The translations under genes and the position numbers were made by a program. Of a stretch of DNA of 44,611 nucleotides, positions 15,788 through 23,864 are shown piece after piece (position 1 is the first letter of the stretch; every line of letters starts with the position of its first letter). Origin of the DNA: Paracoccaceae bacterium (GTDB taxonomy: Bacteria > Pseudomonadota > Alphaproteobacteria > Rhodobacterales > Rhodobacteraceae); assembly GCA_013214575.1 (NCBI GenBank), contig JABSSD010000165.1, positions 1 to 44,611 on the forward strand, given 5' to 3'. The notes below the pieces were generated by a model. It worked only from the letters and a program-made list of their open reading frames with translations, did not search any database and was not told the DNA's origin.

Positions 15788-16519
15788 ATGACAATGAAGA
15801 TCGATCCCAACAGCTCAGCCAACCTCTCGGCTCAGATTGCCAAGGCCATAAGGGACTCGATTGTTGCCGGCGACCTGATCATTGACCAACGGTTACCCTC
15901 AGAGGCTGAATTGGCCGACTACTTTCAGGTTTCGCGACCGACAGTTCGCGAAGCTCTGAAACGATTGGCCGCCAAATCCCTGATCCGAACACAACGCGGT
16001 GCGACTGGCGGCGCTTTTGTCAATCGGATCAGCTTCGAAGAGGCGTATTCTGATCATGTCACCACCTCCACCTTGTTACTATCGATGAATGCGGTCAGCT
16101 TTGATACCGCCTGTGAGGCCCGGTATGCACTGGAACGCGCCTGCGCCCCCCTGTCCGCTCTGCGCCGCACCCCCGATCAACTGGCCACCATGCGCGGCGA
16201 AATACTGCGGCAAAGCCAACCAAGCCTGACTGACGAATCCTTTTGCGAGTCTGATGTGGCATTTCACCGGGCCCTGGTTGATGGCGCCGCCAATCCGGTG
16301 CTGTCGTACCAACTGGCCGGATCGATTGAAGCCATGCAACCGCTGATGAATATGATCACCTTCTCGGCCCGGTCCCGAGAGAAAATCATCTCACTGCACA
16401 GCCAAATCACGGATGCCATCGAAACCAGAGACGGCACTGCAGCCACCCTTGGTCTAAATGACCTCGAGGCCGAAACCCGCAGTCTTGCCACCAGCGTTTT
16501 TGCGGATCGTTCCCCCTGA
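15788..16519 (+). CDS. GntR-family regulator, FadR/FCD subfamily
   Basis: 243 aa. The N-terminal winged helix (about 12-75) has the GntR signature RLPSEAELADYFQVSRPTVREALKRL and the wing GATGGAFV. Residues about 90-230 are an all-helical FCD ligand-binding domain with likely metal ligands (E/D and H in ESDVAFHRAL and SLHSQITDAI). FadR-type regulators respond to organic acids such as pyruvate, lactate or glucarate. Ligand cannot be deduced. It is divergent from acuI. Start at 15788 or the ATG two codons on (15794), which is better spaced from AGGA. Confidence 0.9.
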   Translation: MTMKIDPNSSANLSAQIAKAIRDSIVAGDLIIDQRLPSEAELADYFQVSRPTVREALKRLAAKSLIRTQRGATGGAFVNRISFEEAYSDHVTTSTLLLSMNAVSFDTACEARYALERACAPLSALRRTPDQLATMRGEILRQSQPSLTDESFCESDVAFHRALVDGAANPVLSYQLAGSIEAMQPLMNMITFSARSREKIISLHSQITDAIETRDGTAATLGLNDLEAETRSLATSVFADRSP

Positions 16520-16601
16520 TCAAAACACCTCTTCGCCCTATTTTGACATTTCTTCCTTTTTACCTCTTCAACTTCACGCCGTCCGGCCCTATATTGTCAC
16601 T

Positions 16602-16920
16602 GTTCCCTCGGGGACTATGGACATAAATGCGCTCGTAATAAGCGGATCGGACCCGGGGGCGGTACCCGGCGTCTCCACCAAACATCCCTCATTTGGGGAT
16701 CATGGGGACGAAATAGGATCGACGGACGTCTAAAGGAGTTAGCTTTGTCTCGGCTGTCTGCCACCGTTACCGGCGAAAACTGTACAATTGCAAATGACAA
16801 TCGTGCTCCGATGGCTCTGGCTGCGTAAGCAGTTCGAGAAATCGAAACTTAAGTCCTTGCGCTTTGCAGCGTAAGGCGGGGTTCGCAGGTACCTGGCAAC
16901 AGAAACCTGCACTACCCTCC
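16602..16920 (+). ncRNA. ssrA: Transfer-messenger RNA, circularly permuted two-piece form
   Basis: tmRNA rescues stalled ribosomes and tags the nascent chain for ClpXP/ClpAP. The acceptor piece comes first and ends with CGTCTCC-ACCA at 16680. After a 23-nt intervening loop, the coding piece begins GGGGACG at 16704, which pairs with CGTCTCC (one G-U) to form the split acceptor stem. The tag reading frame 16790-16828 encodes ANDNRAPMALAA and a stop. A TATATT box at 16590-16595 is a suitable -10. A GCAGGT/ACCTGC stem lies near the 3' end. The order acceptor-loop-coding is the alphaproteobacterial permuted arrangement. The outer ends are estimated, not mapped. Confidence 0.95.
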
Positions 16921-17078
16921 CCTCCATATATTTCTGCCCCTATCCGGGATGCGCCTAATGCTGAAGGCAGCCGCCAACCTATGGTGAGGCTTCGCTTAAA
17001 TCACAATTAGCGCACCCCAAATTCACCTTATCTTCATGCTTCCGGCTGAAATTCGAATTCAGTATTGAAGGCGAGACG

Positions 17079-17516
17079 ATGACCATGACGAAGACCGAAT
17101 TACTACAGTATTGGTTCGACGAAGTTTGGTCGAATGGAAACATGAGCGTTGTAGACCAAATGTACGGCCCAGACACCTTATCCACCGGTGCCATTTTGAT
17201 TGCCCCATTCCGACGCGAGGACATTCGCGAATTGGTGACTGCAATTCGCGAACTGCTAAGCAACATCCGGGTCACCTTCAGTCACAAAATGGAACAAGAG
17301 GACTGGTTAGCTGTGCGCGCTGTGTTCGACGCCGAACGGCCAGACAATGGGGCGAAAATTGAGATGACCGGGCAAATGTTCATCCGTTTTGAAGGACAAA
17401 TCATCGTCGAATCTCATAGTCACTTCAACTACATGTCCCTGTTCGAGCAGTTGGGCCAGATACCGCCAGATGCCATACCGGTTTTACTGACGGGACAAGC
17501 TATGAAATGGAAATAG
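17079..17516 (+). CDS. SnoaL/NTF2-like small protein
   Basis: 145 aa with the cone-shaped NTF2-like pattern: helix LLQYWFDEVWSNGNMSVVDQMYG, a central helix REDIRELVTAIRELLSNI, and a curved sheet WLAVRAVFDAERPD ... KIEMTGQMFIRFEGQIIVESHSHFNYMSLFEQLG. This resembles SnoaL-type polyketide cyclases and ester cyclases. Most stand-alone members have no assigned reaction. MTM start with AAGGCGAG upstream. It lies alone between ssrA and chrA. Confidence 0.8.
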   Translation: MTMTKTELLQYWFDEVWSNGNMSVVDQMYGPDTLSTGAILIAPFRREDIRELVTAIRELLSNIRVTFSHKMEQEDWLAVRAVFDAERPDNGAKIEMTGQMFIRFEGQIIVESHSHFNYMSLFEQLGQIPPDAIPVLLTGQAMKWK

Positions 17517-17648
17517 CTTGCTCTCTTGACAGCAGTGAGTGCCGCGTTACTGGTTGACCCCATGGGGATATATACCCCCCGTAAGGCTGAGGCCCAAGGC
17601 TTGCATCCAAGTCTCCGTTGACGGAAAGCGGGCCCGAAAGGATACCCC

Positions 17649-17741
17649 GTGGCGATTGCATTGGCTAAAATCAACCCGACATCGTTGATGCGCCGGTTCG
17701 CCCCGGCCGAGACCTATGACTGGTCAGCGGTGAGCAATTGA
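17649..17741 (+). CDS. Possible 30-aa leader ORF before chrA
   Basis: A GTG start with AAAGGA six nt upstream opens 30 codons ending ETYDWSAVSN; its TGA overlaps the TTG start of chrA. The geometry suggests coupled translation that could assist the weak TTG start. No homology recognised; it may be chance. Confidence 0.3.
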   Translation: MAIALAKINPTSLMRRFAPAETYDWSAVSN

Positions 17742-19006
17742 TACGCCCCTCGATGGGGGACATGCTCCGCGTTTTTGGGCGCATCGGCTTGCTCAGCTTT
17801 GGCGGCCCGGCGGCACAGATTGCCGTGATGCACCGGGAACTGGTCGAAGACCGCCCCTGGTTAAGCGAGGCTGGATTCCTTCGCGCCCTGTCGTTTTGCA
17901 TGCTGCTGCCCGGCCCCGAGGCGATGCAGCTGGCGACCTATGCGGGCTGGCGATTGCGTGGCGTTGCCGGCGGGCTGCTGGCTGGGCTGCTGTTTGTGAT
18001 ACCCGGCGCCCTGATCATCGGCATTCTGGTCGGGCTTTACGCGGCCTATGGCGAGCTGGAGCTGGTGCAGGCTGGATTTCTGGGGATCAAAGCCTCGGTG
18101 GTGGTCATAGTGTTGCTGGCCCTGCGCAAACTGGCCTCCAAAGCGCTCCACGGCATCCAGGCATGGGGACTGGCCGGGTTGGGGTTTATTGGCTTGTTTG
18201 CGCTGAACCTGCCCTTTCCACTGATCGTGCTCGGAGCTGGCCTGTATGGGCTATTGCGCGGGGGCGGTGGCGCCCAGGCCGAAGGGGCAACACAGGCTTT
18301 GGACCTTTCACAGGCGGCGCGGCAGATTCTGATCTGGGGTGGTCTTTGGCTGCTGCCGCTGATCGCCCTCAGCCTGTCAGGCGCAACTTTTCTGGCCAAC
18401 ATCGGCTGGTTTTTTGCCAAACTGGCTGTCGTCACCTTTGGCGGCGCCTATGCGGTACTGGCTTATATGACCCAGACCGTGGTGGAAAATTATCACTGGA
18501 TCTCAACCGAACAAATGATCGACGCCCTGGGTCTTGCCGAGACCACACCGGGGCCTCTGATCCTGGTCACCCAGTTTGTCGCCATGCTGGCCGGGCTACA
18601 GGCCCAGGGCCCGGCGCTGGGGCTTGCGGCTGGCTTGGTGGCGCTCTGGGCCACTTTCATGCCCTGTTTTCTATGGATCTTCCTGGCAGCACCCTATGTT
18701 GAGCAAATTTCCTCGCACCCCCGGCTGGGCGCCGCCCTGAAAGCCATAACGGCGGCTGTGGTGGGGGTTATTCTGAACCTGTCGGTCTGGTTCGCCCTGC
18801 ATGTGCTGTTCGCCGAGATCAATCGCTTTGACTATGGGCCGCTGTCGCTGGCGCTGCCCGCCAAGAGCAGCTTGGATCCGGTGGCGCTGGCTCTGGTTTG
18901 CCTGGCTGCAGTCGCCACCGTGCTGACCCGCGGCAGCATGGTGTTAACCCTGCTGCTCATGACTTTGGCGGGGCTCGCCGCCAGCCTGCTGCCGATGGCG
19001 GGATAA
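17738..19006 (+). CDS. chrA: Chromate transporter (two-domain CHR family)
   Basis: 422 aa inner-membrane protein with about ten to twelve helices arranged as two homologous halves. The first half has FGRIGLLSFGGPAAQIA and MLLPGPEAMQLATYAGW; the second repeats the motif as FFAKLAVVTFGGAYAVLAYM and ETTPGPLILVTQFVAMLAG. This is the full-length LCHR type, which exports chromate; some members handle sulfate or other oxyanions. The start is TTG at 17738; no ATG lies nearer than the residue-6 methionine. No chrB regulator is adjacent. Together with trgAB this gives the window two oxyanion-stress loci. Confidence 0.9.
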   Translation: MIRPSMGDMLRVFGRIGLLSFGGPAAQIAVMHRELVEDRPWLSEAGFLRALSFCMLLPGPEAMQLATYAGWRLRGVAGGLLAGLLFVIPGALIIGILVGLYAAYGELELVQAGFLGIKASVVVIVLLALRKLASKALHGIQAWGLAGLGFIGLFALNLPFPLIVLGAGLYGLLRGGGGAQAEGATQALDLSQAARQILIWGGLWLLPLIALSLSGATFLANIGWFFAKLAVVTFGGAYAVLAYMTQTVVENYHWISTEQMIDALGLAETTPGPLILVTQFVAMLAGLQAQGPALGLAAGLVALWATFMPCFLWIFLAAPYVEQISSHPRLGAALKAITAAVVGVILNLSVWFALHVLFAEINRFDYGPLSLALPAKSSLDPVALALVCLAAVATVLTRGSMVLTLLLMTLAGLAASLLPMAG

Positions 19007-19129
19007 CCGGGCCCCCAATCCGGAAACAACAGGGCATCAGCCCGTAGGATATTCACAAAATCTATCCGGCTCCTCTTTTGTTTCTGTTCGAATCCCCTAT
19101 GATTGGGACCAGACCAAAAGGGTGATGAT

Positions 19130-19594
19130 ATGTCCCGCGACATCGACTACGGAAATCTTATGCATACAGCTATGCGCGGTCTGATCCGGACCGTGTTGCT
19201 GGATATTGCCGACAAAGGGCTGCCTGGAAATCACCATTTCTTTATCACTTTCGACACCGACCACCCGGATGCCGAATTGGCTGATTGGTTGTCTGACCGC
19301 TATCCCGGCGAAATGACCGTGGTGGTGCAGCATTGGTTTGATAACCTGGATGTTGGCAAGGATGGCTTTGCCATAACACTGAATTTTGGCGACGCGCCGG
19401 AACCGCTGTATATTCCCTATGACGCGATCAAGACCTTTGTCGATCCATCGGTCGAATTTGGCCTGCGCTTTGAATCTGCGGATGAAGACTCAGATGGGGG
19501 CGCAGCCGCAGCGGTTGCTGAAACCGATGATGATCCCCAGGAAGACTCCAAGCCGGATGCGGATGTCGTGTCCTTGGACAGCTTCCGAAAGTAA
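19130..19594 (+). CDS. sspB: SspB-alpha, ClpXP adaptor for ssrA-tagged proteins
   Basis: 154 aa. Residues 1-115 match the SspB-alpha fold (MSRDIDYGNLMHTAMRGLIRTVL, NHHFFITFDTDHP, RYPGEMTVVVQHWFDNL, FAITLNFGDAPEPLYIPYDAIKTFVDPSVEFGL). Then follows an acidic, flexible linker and a conserved C-terminal VVSLDSFRK peptide, the segment that docks on the ClpX N-domain. It captures ssrA-tagged chains and hands them to ClpXP. The ATG at 19130 (AGGGTGATG upstream) is chosen over an upstream TTG at 19103. The ssrA gene itself is only 2.2 kb upstream on the same strand. Confidence 0.93.
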   Translation: MSRDIDYGNLMHTAMRGLIRTVLLDIADKGLPGNHHFFITFDTDHPDAELADWLSDRYPGEMTVVVQHWFDNLDVGKDGFAITLNFGDAPEPLYIPYDAIKTFVDPSVEFGLRFESADEDSDGGAAAAVAETDDDPQEDSKPDADVVSLDSFRK

Positions 19595-19660
19595 CCTTAG
19601 ACAGCTGTAGTTCCGTTCAATCCCTGCCCGCAGCCGCAGTCGCAAGACCGGTTGCGGGCC

Positions 19661-20227
19661 TTACTGGCGCGACAGAAATGTTGAAATAAACCTGGTTGGA
19701 ATACCGTTGCGGTGAGAGTTGAAATTCAACTGCAACCCTCCCTCAACCAGGGTGCGGTCATATTGCTGCATCTCATAATCACCATTCGGGGCCACAAACA
19801 TCGAGAACACCGTGAGTGTGTCTCCGGTAATCCGGCTCCAGACATAGGGTTCCCCCTTCATCGGGTCCAATTGTTCTGTGTGACCAAAGACATTGCGTTT
19901 CATCGCCGCTGAAAACACACCATCACGTTCCGTTGGTTGAAACTCGATCTGGTAGGATTTGAACTTGCGCCGCCCGTCACTTTTCTCGGTGGTGGAGCTC
20001 CAGGTCACACTATAGCCGATTTTGGTTTCCCGGATGACCACGCTCATATCCCGAAGAGAGATGTCCCCGGCCCGCGTCTCGACCTCTGCCCGCCCCGAAT
20101 ACTCACCGACAAAACGTGACATATCCGCGAAAGCGATTTGCCCTGACAGGGCTATCGCCGCCAAGATGACGGGTAGAGCGAGCAACACTTTACGAGCCAC
20201 CGCTTTTGGGATGCAATAATAGACCAC
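19661..20227 (-). CDS. Secreted protein of unknown function
   Basis: 188 aa. Residues 14-34 (VLLALPVILAAIALSGQIAFA) are a signal peptide with cleavage before DMSRFVG. The mature part is beta-rich (GRAEVETRAGDISLRDMSVVIRET, YSVTWSSTTEKSDGRRKFKSYQIEF) and has no cysteine, so a lipocalin-like or calycin-like barrel is possible but unproven. GTG start supported by AAGGAGG four to five nt upstream. It is convergent with sspB. Seems conserved in roseobacters (recollection). Confidence 0.65.
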   Translation of the reverse strand: MVYYCIPKAVARKVLLALPVILAAIALSGQIAFADMSRFVGEYSGRAEVETRAGDISLRDMSVVIRETKIGYSVTWSSTTEKSDGRRKFKSYQIEFQPTERDGVFSAAMKRNVFGHTEQLDPMKGEPYVWSRITGDTLTVFSMFVAPNGDYEMQQYDRTLVEGGLQLNFNSHRNGIPTRFISTFLSRQ

Positions 20228-20428
20228 GGAACCTCCTTGGGGCGAACACCAGCTTACCCCCTACTGTAGCCATCTCAGGCCAACAGACAATGCTTTGGCG
20301 AAAATATGAGCGCCGCGGCCCCCTATACCTCAGGACGTGAACCTCTATGCTGCGTGCAACTGGCCAATTGCACCTCGGCGATGCCCGGGGTACACCGCAT
20401 ACAATCGCATACCAGACGGAGATGATGG

Positions 20429-21820
20429 ATGTCCGAGACCCGCACAGAAACCGACAGCTTTGGCCCACTCGAAGTTCCCGCAGACAAGTATTGGGGCGCT
20501 CAGACGCAGCGCTCGATCATCAATTTCCCGATCGGTTGGGAACGTCAGCCCATCGCCATTGTGCGCGCCCTTGGCGTGATCAAAAAGGCCTGCGCCCAAG
20601 CCAATATAGACCTTGGCAAACTGGACGCCGAGCGCGGCGAGGCGATCATTCAGGCCGCAGCCGAGGTCTATGCCGGCAAGTTCGATGACAATTTCCCGCT
20701 GGTGGTCTGGCAGACAGGCTCTGGCACCCAGACCAACATGAACGCCAACGAGGTCATTGCCAACCGGGCGATTGAAATTCTCGGCGGCGTGATCGGTTCC
20801 AAACAGCCGGTGCACCCAAATGATCACTGCAACATGGGTCAGTCCTCCAACGACACCTTCCCCACTGCGATGCATATCGCGACGGCGGAGATGGCCCATA
20901 ACATCTTGCTGCCCGGCCTGGAGAAACTACACGCCGCAATGGTCAAAAAAGTCGAAGACTTTGAGGGCATTATCAAAATTGGCCGCACCCATACCCAGGA
21001 CGCCACCCCGCTGACCCTGAGCCAGGAGTTTTCCGGCTACACCCACCAGATCGCGATGGGCATCAGGCGGGTCAAAACTGCGCTGGGTTCAATCTATGAA
21101 CTGGCACAGGGCGGCACCGCTGTTGGCACCGGTCTGAACACCCCCAAAGGTTGGGGCGAGAAAGTCGCCGCCAATATGGCCGAGATCACCGGCCTGCCCT
21201 TTGTCACCGCCCCCAACAAGTTCGAAGCGCTGGCCGCCCATGACGCCATAGTCGAAATCTCCGGAGCGCTGAAAGTCGTCGCCGTATCGCTGTTCAAGAT
21301 CGCCAACGACATCCGCCTGCTTGGCTCTGGGCCGCGCTGTGGCCTGGGTGAATTGATCCTGCCGGAAAACGAGCCCGGATCGTCAATCATGCCGGGCAAG
21401 ATCAACCCAACCCAATGCGAAGCGCTGACACAGGTCTGTGCTCAGGTATTGGGCAATGATGCCGCCGTCGGCTTTGCCGGCTCTCAGGGTCATTTTGAGC
21501 TCAACGTCTACAAGCCGATGATGGCCTACAACGTGCTGCAATCCATGCAGCTGCTGGGCGATGCGGCCTCGGCCTTTACCGATAATCTGGTTGTGGACCT
21601 GCAGGCGGATCGCGATCGCATCGAAACGCTGATGCGCGAAAGCCTGATGCTGGTGACCGCTCTGGCGCCCGAGATTGGCTATGACAATGCCACCAAGGTT
21701 GCCAAGACCGCACATAAAAACAAAACCACACTCAAGCACGAAGCGATTGAGCTGGGCTTTGTCGATGCCGAGACCTTTGACCGGGTTGTGCGTCCGGAAA
21801 ACATGGTAGGCCCCAAGTAA
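20429..21820 (+). CDS. fumC: Fumarate hydratase class II
   Basis: 463 aa, full length. Converts fumarate to malate in the TCA cycle; homotetramer without iron-sulfur cluster. Motifs: [14 protein letters not shown] (substrate B-site region), [37 protein letters not shown] and the superfamily signature [19 protein letters not shown] at 20429 is preceded by GGAGATGATGG. The stop overlaps the next small gene by one base. Confidence 0.97.
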   Translation: MSETRTETDSFGPLEVPADKYWGAQTQRSIINFPIGWERQPIAIVRALGVIKKACAQANIDLGKLDAERGEAIIQAAAEVYAGKFDDNFPLVVWQTGSGTQTNMNANEVIANRAIEILGGVIGSKQPVHPNDHCNMGQSSNDTFPTAMHIATAEMAHNILLPGLEKLHAAMVKKVEDFEGIIKIGRTHTQDATPLTLSQEFSGYTHQIAMGIRRVKTALGSIYELAQGGTAVGTGLNTPKGWGEKVAANMAEITGLPFVTAPNKFEALAAHDAIVEISGALKVVAVSLFKIANDIRLLGSGPRCGLGELILPENEPGSSIMPGKINPTQCEALTQVCAQVLGNDAAVGFAGSQGHFELNVYKPMMAYNVLQSMQLLGDAASAFTDNLVVDLQADRDRIETLMRESLMLVTALAPEIGYDNATKVAKTAHKNKTTLKHEAIELGFVDAETFDRVVRPENMVGPK

Positions 21821-21996
21821 TGGCAGAGCCGGTCAACCTGAACCGGTTCAGAAAAAACCAGGCACGGGCCGAGAAAAAGGCCCGTGCCAACCAGAATGCA
21901 GTCAAATTTGCCCGCAACAAGGCTGAGAAACAGCTGGACCGCAGAACGCTCGAAAAGGCCAGGCGTGATCTTGATGGTCACCAAAGCGAGCCATGA
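21820..21996 (+). CDS. DUF4169 family small basic protein
   Basis: 58 aa: [23 protein letters not shown]..., almost entirely helical, rich in Lys, Arg, Ala and Gln, ending ARRDLDGHQSEP. The NLNRFRKxxARAEK opening is the DUF4169 signature, and location directly after fumC is the usual roseobacter context. TAATG overlap with fumC and ATGA overlap with the next gene show coupled translation. Function unknown; the charge suggests RNA or ribosome contact, which is speculation. Confidence 0.85.
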   Translation: MAEPVNLNRFRKNQARAEKKARANQNAVKFARNKAEKQLDRRTLEKARRDLDGHQSEP

Positions 21997-22211
21997 ACAG
22001 ACGCCCCCGCAAACATTCTCTGACCCTGCGCGGCCATCGCACCTCGGTCTCGCTTGAGGACGAGTTCTGGGCCGCCTTTCGCAAAATTGCCGAAGACGAC
22101 GGTCGTCCGATCAACGTATTGGCCGCTGAGATCGACGAATCCCGGGGCACCGACTGCGGCCTGGCATCGGCGATCCGGCTGTTTGTGCTGAGGCGGTTAA
22201 CCTCACCTTAA
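21993..22211 (+). CDS. Ribbon-helix-helix domain protein
   Basis: 72 aa. The strand HRTSVSLEDEFWAAFRKIAEDDGRPINVLAAEIDESR followed by a second helix GLASAIRLFVLRRL is the RHH_4-type fold of AAA-type small DNA-binding proteins. Likely a DNA-binding or protein-contact module; target unknown. Coupled to the DUF4169 gene by ATGA overlap in the fumC operon. Confidence 0.88.
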   Translation: MNRRPRKHSLTLRGHRTSVSLEDEFWAAFRKIAEDDGRPINVLAAEIDESRGTDCGLASAIRLFVLRRLTSP

Positions 22212-22234
22212 CCTTGACCGGGCAGGCTTAGACC

Positions 22235-22462
22235 ATGCCAGTCCCTGCCCCTCTCTCTGCGGATTGCTGGATGATGCACTTGTTCAGCTCCAAAGCGGCG
22301 CAAAACGGTGCGGTCATTCGGCGCAAGCTGCGTGACATCGATCGCTATGTCGGTCGTGCCGCTTTCGAGGCCGAATTGAAACGCCGTGGCTATCACGCAG
22401 TGGAGAACGCCGGTCAAATGGTCATTTTCTGCAACCAAGAGGTGGTACGCCTGATCAACTAA
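22235..22462 (+). CDS. Conserved small protein of roseobacters, function unknown
   Basis: 75 aa: LSADCWMMHLFSSKAAQNGAVIRRKLRDIDRYVG then FEAELKRRGYHAVENAGQMVIFCNQEVVRLIN. The pattern (W..H.FSSKAA, R.KLRDI.R.VG, E..RRG.HAVENAGQ.VIFCN) is that of a short Rhodobacterales protein sometimes labelled phosphoribosylanthranilate isomerase; at 75 aa it cannot be a TIM-barrel isomerase, so that name should not be used. ATG at 22235, or the tandem ATG ATG about 12 codons later. Last gene of the fumC cluster. Confidence 0.75.
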   Translation: MPVPAPLSADCWMMHLFSSKAAQNGAVIRRKLRDIDRYVGRAAFEAELKRRGYHAVENAGQMVIFCNQEVVRLIN

Positions 22463-22506
22463 CCGTTTTCTTCGAAGAAAACGGCTCGGAATTTTCGAAA
22501 ATTCCG
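22463..22506. terminator. Two tandem perfect palindromes between convergent genes
   Basis: CCGTTTTCTTCGAAGAAAACGG (22463-22484, arms CCGTTTTC/GAAAACGG) is followed by CGGAATTTTCGAAAATTCCG (22487-22506). Both are perfect, lie between the stops of the fumC cluster and the P450 gene, and could terminate transcription in both directions. Neither is a classic GC stem with a T-run. Confidence 0.6.
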
Positions 22507-22514
22507 GATTGCGA

Positions 22515-23864
22515 TCACCGCCGATGCAGTTTTAACCAGATGCCGTCCCGCGACCGGACGGTCAGATGCGCCACCGGCACCGGCTCACACCCGACAACGG
22601 TTTCTACCCGATAGGCGCGCAGCAGCATCGACAGGATCAATGGACCCTCAACCATGGCAAACCCGGCACCAGGGCAAACCCGGGCACCGGTCGAAAACGG
22701 GATAAAGGCTTCGCGTTGACAGGTTTTGCCGTTTTCTGTTGCCCACCGACCGGGGTCAAATCCATCCGGGTTGTCCCACAACCGGTCATGCCGGTGAAGG
22801 TGCCAGGGACTGACCACAAGTTGCGATCCCACCGGCACATCCCTGTCGCGAAACTGCTCGGGACAGCTTGCCTGACGCACCATCATCGGAACCGGAGGAT
22901 ACAGCCGCAGCGCCTCGCGGAACACATCCCGGCTGGTCCGCAGTTTCGACATCACCGCAAAGGACCGCTCCTCCAGGGCTGCCGCCTCGGCAGCCACACG
23001 ATCCTGCCATTCCGGGTAAAGCGCCATCAAATACAAGGTCCAGGCCAGGGCCGAGGCGCTGGTCTCGTGTCCGGCCAGAAAGAAAATCGCCACCTGATCA
23101 ACCATTTCCTCGGTGTTGAACTGCTGCCCGGTTACCGGATCCGTGGTGGTCATGATTTTGGTCGCCAAATCGTCCGGTGCATCCCCGGCCTCAATTGCCC
23201 GCATTCGGTCATTGGTCAACTGGGTGATCAGCCTGCGAATTTCCGCCGCATCCCGTTTGGTCGATGTCTTGAAGAACCGCGGCATCCAGCCTGGCATTGG
23301 AATAAAGGCGGCCAAATTCAGGATGGGTTGGCTCCGCTGGTAATCGCGAAACCGGGTGAACACCTGAGCCGCGGTCTCATGCTCGATGGGGATCGAAAAC
23401 AGCGCCCGAAATATCACATCTGCGGCCACGTGGCTGGTCTGGGCTTCGATCTCGATGGGCCTGTCCAGCTGCCCTTGCAGCCGCTCAACCGCCGCCTCTG
23501 CCGCGTCCCACATGGCTGGAAAGCTATCCTTCAGCCGCCCGCCTTCAAAGGCCGGATCAATAATCCGGCGCTGTCGCTTCCAGGTTTCTCCGTTGGTCAG
23601 AAAGACGGAGTTTCCCAGCAATGGCCGCAACCCTTCGGCAATGCGATTGGATTTGGGAAAATCATTGGGGCGGCGTTTAAGCACCTCTTTCACCAGGTCA
23701 GGCTGGTTGATCAGGAATGAGCGAAAGAACGGCGTGCGGAACTCGGCCATCCAGGCGTGATACAGCCGTGCAGGCTGCGCCGACAGGATGTCCTGGCGAA
23801 ACAGGCGGAGATAGCGCCACAGCGAGACTTTTCCCGGCCGGGACGGCGGTTTGGGCGGTATCAT
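22515..23864 (-). CDS. Cytochrome P450
   Basis: 449 aa soluble P450. Heme-ligand loop FSTGARVCPGAGFA with C397, I-helix oxygen-binding AGHETSASA (264-272), K-helix E317-x-x-R320, and a PPVPMMVR/ GRW region. Sequence style is that of CYP102/CYP4-like fatty-acid or terpene hydroxylases of alphaproteobacteria; the substrate is unknown. No ferredoxin gene adjoins. Its ATG overlaps the stop of the upstream hydrolase-like gene by 4 nt (ATGA), so the two are co-translated and may act in one pathway. Confidence 0.93.
   Translation of the reverse strand: MIPPKPPSRPGKVSLWRYLRLFRQDILSAQPARLYHAWMAEFRTPFFRSFLINQPDLVKEVLKRRPNDFPKSNRIAEGLRPLLGNSVFLTNGETWKRQRRIIDPAFEGGRLKDSFPAMWDAAEAAVERLQGQLDRPIEIEAQTSHVAADVIFRALFSIPIEHETAAQVFTRFRDYQRSQPILNLAAFIPMPGWMPRFFKTSTKRDAAEIRRLITQLTNDRMRAIEAGDAPDDLATKIMTTTDPVTGQQFNTEEMVDQVAIFFLAGHETSASALAWTLYLMALYPEWQDRVAAEAAALEERSFAVMSKLRTSRDVFREALRLYPPVPMMVRQASCPEQFRDRDVPVGSQLVVSPWHLHRHDRLWDNPDGFDPGRWATENGKTCQREAFIPFSTGARVCPGAGFAMVEGPLILSMLLRAYRVETVVGCEPVPVAHLTVRSRDGIWLKLHRR

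Noticed and set aside
14478-15791. 437-codon open frame on the plus strand
   Set aside because: It lies antisense to the well-supported acuI gene, with His/Arg/Gln-rich sequence typical of a shadow of GC-rich coding DNA.
22235-22462. Phosphoribosylanthranilate isomerase label for the 75-aa protein
   Set aside because: Too short for a TIM barrel and lacks TrpF motifs; the label is a propagated misannotation as far as I can judge.
22566-23720. 384-codon open frame antisense to the P450 gene
   Set aside because: The P450 frame has all heme and I-helix motifs; the antisense product has no family features.
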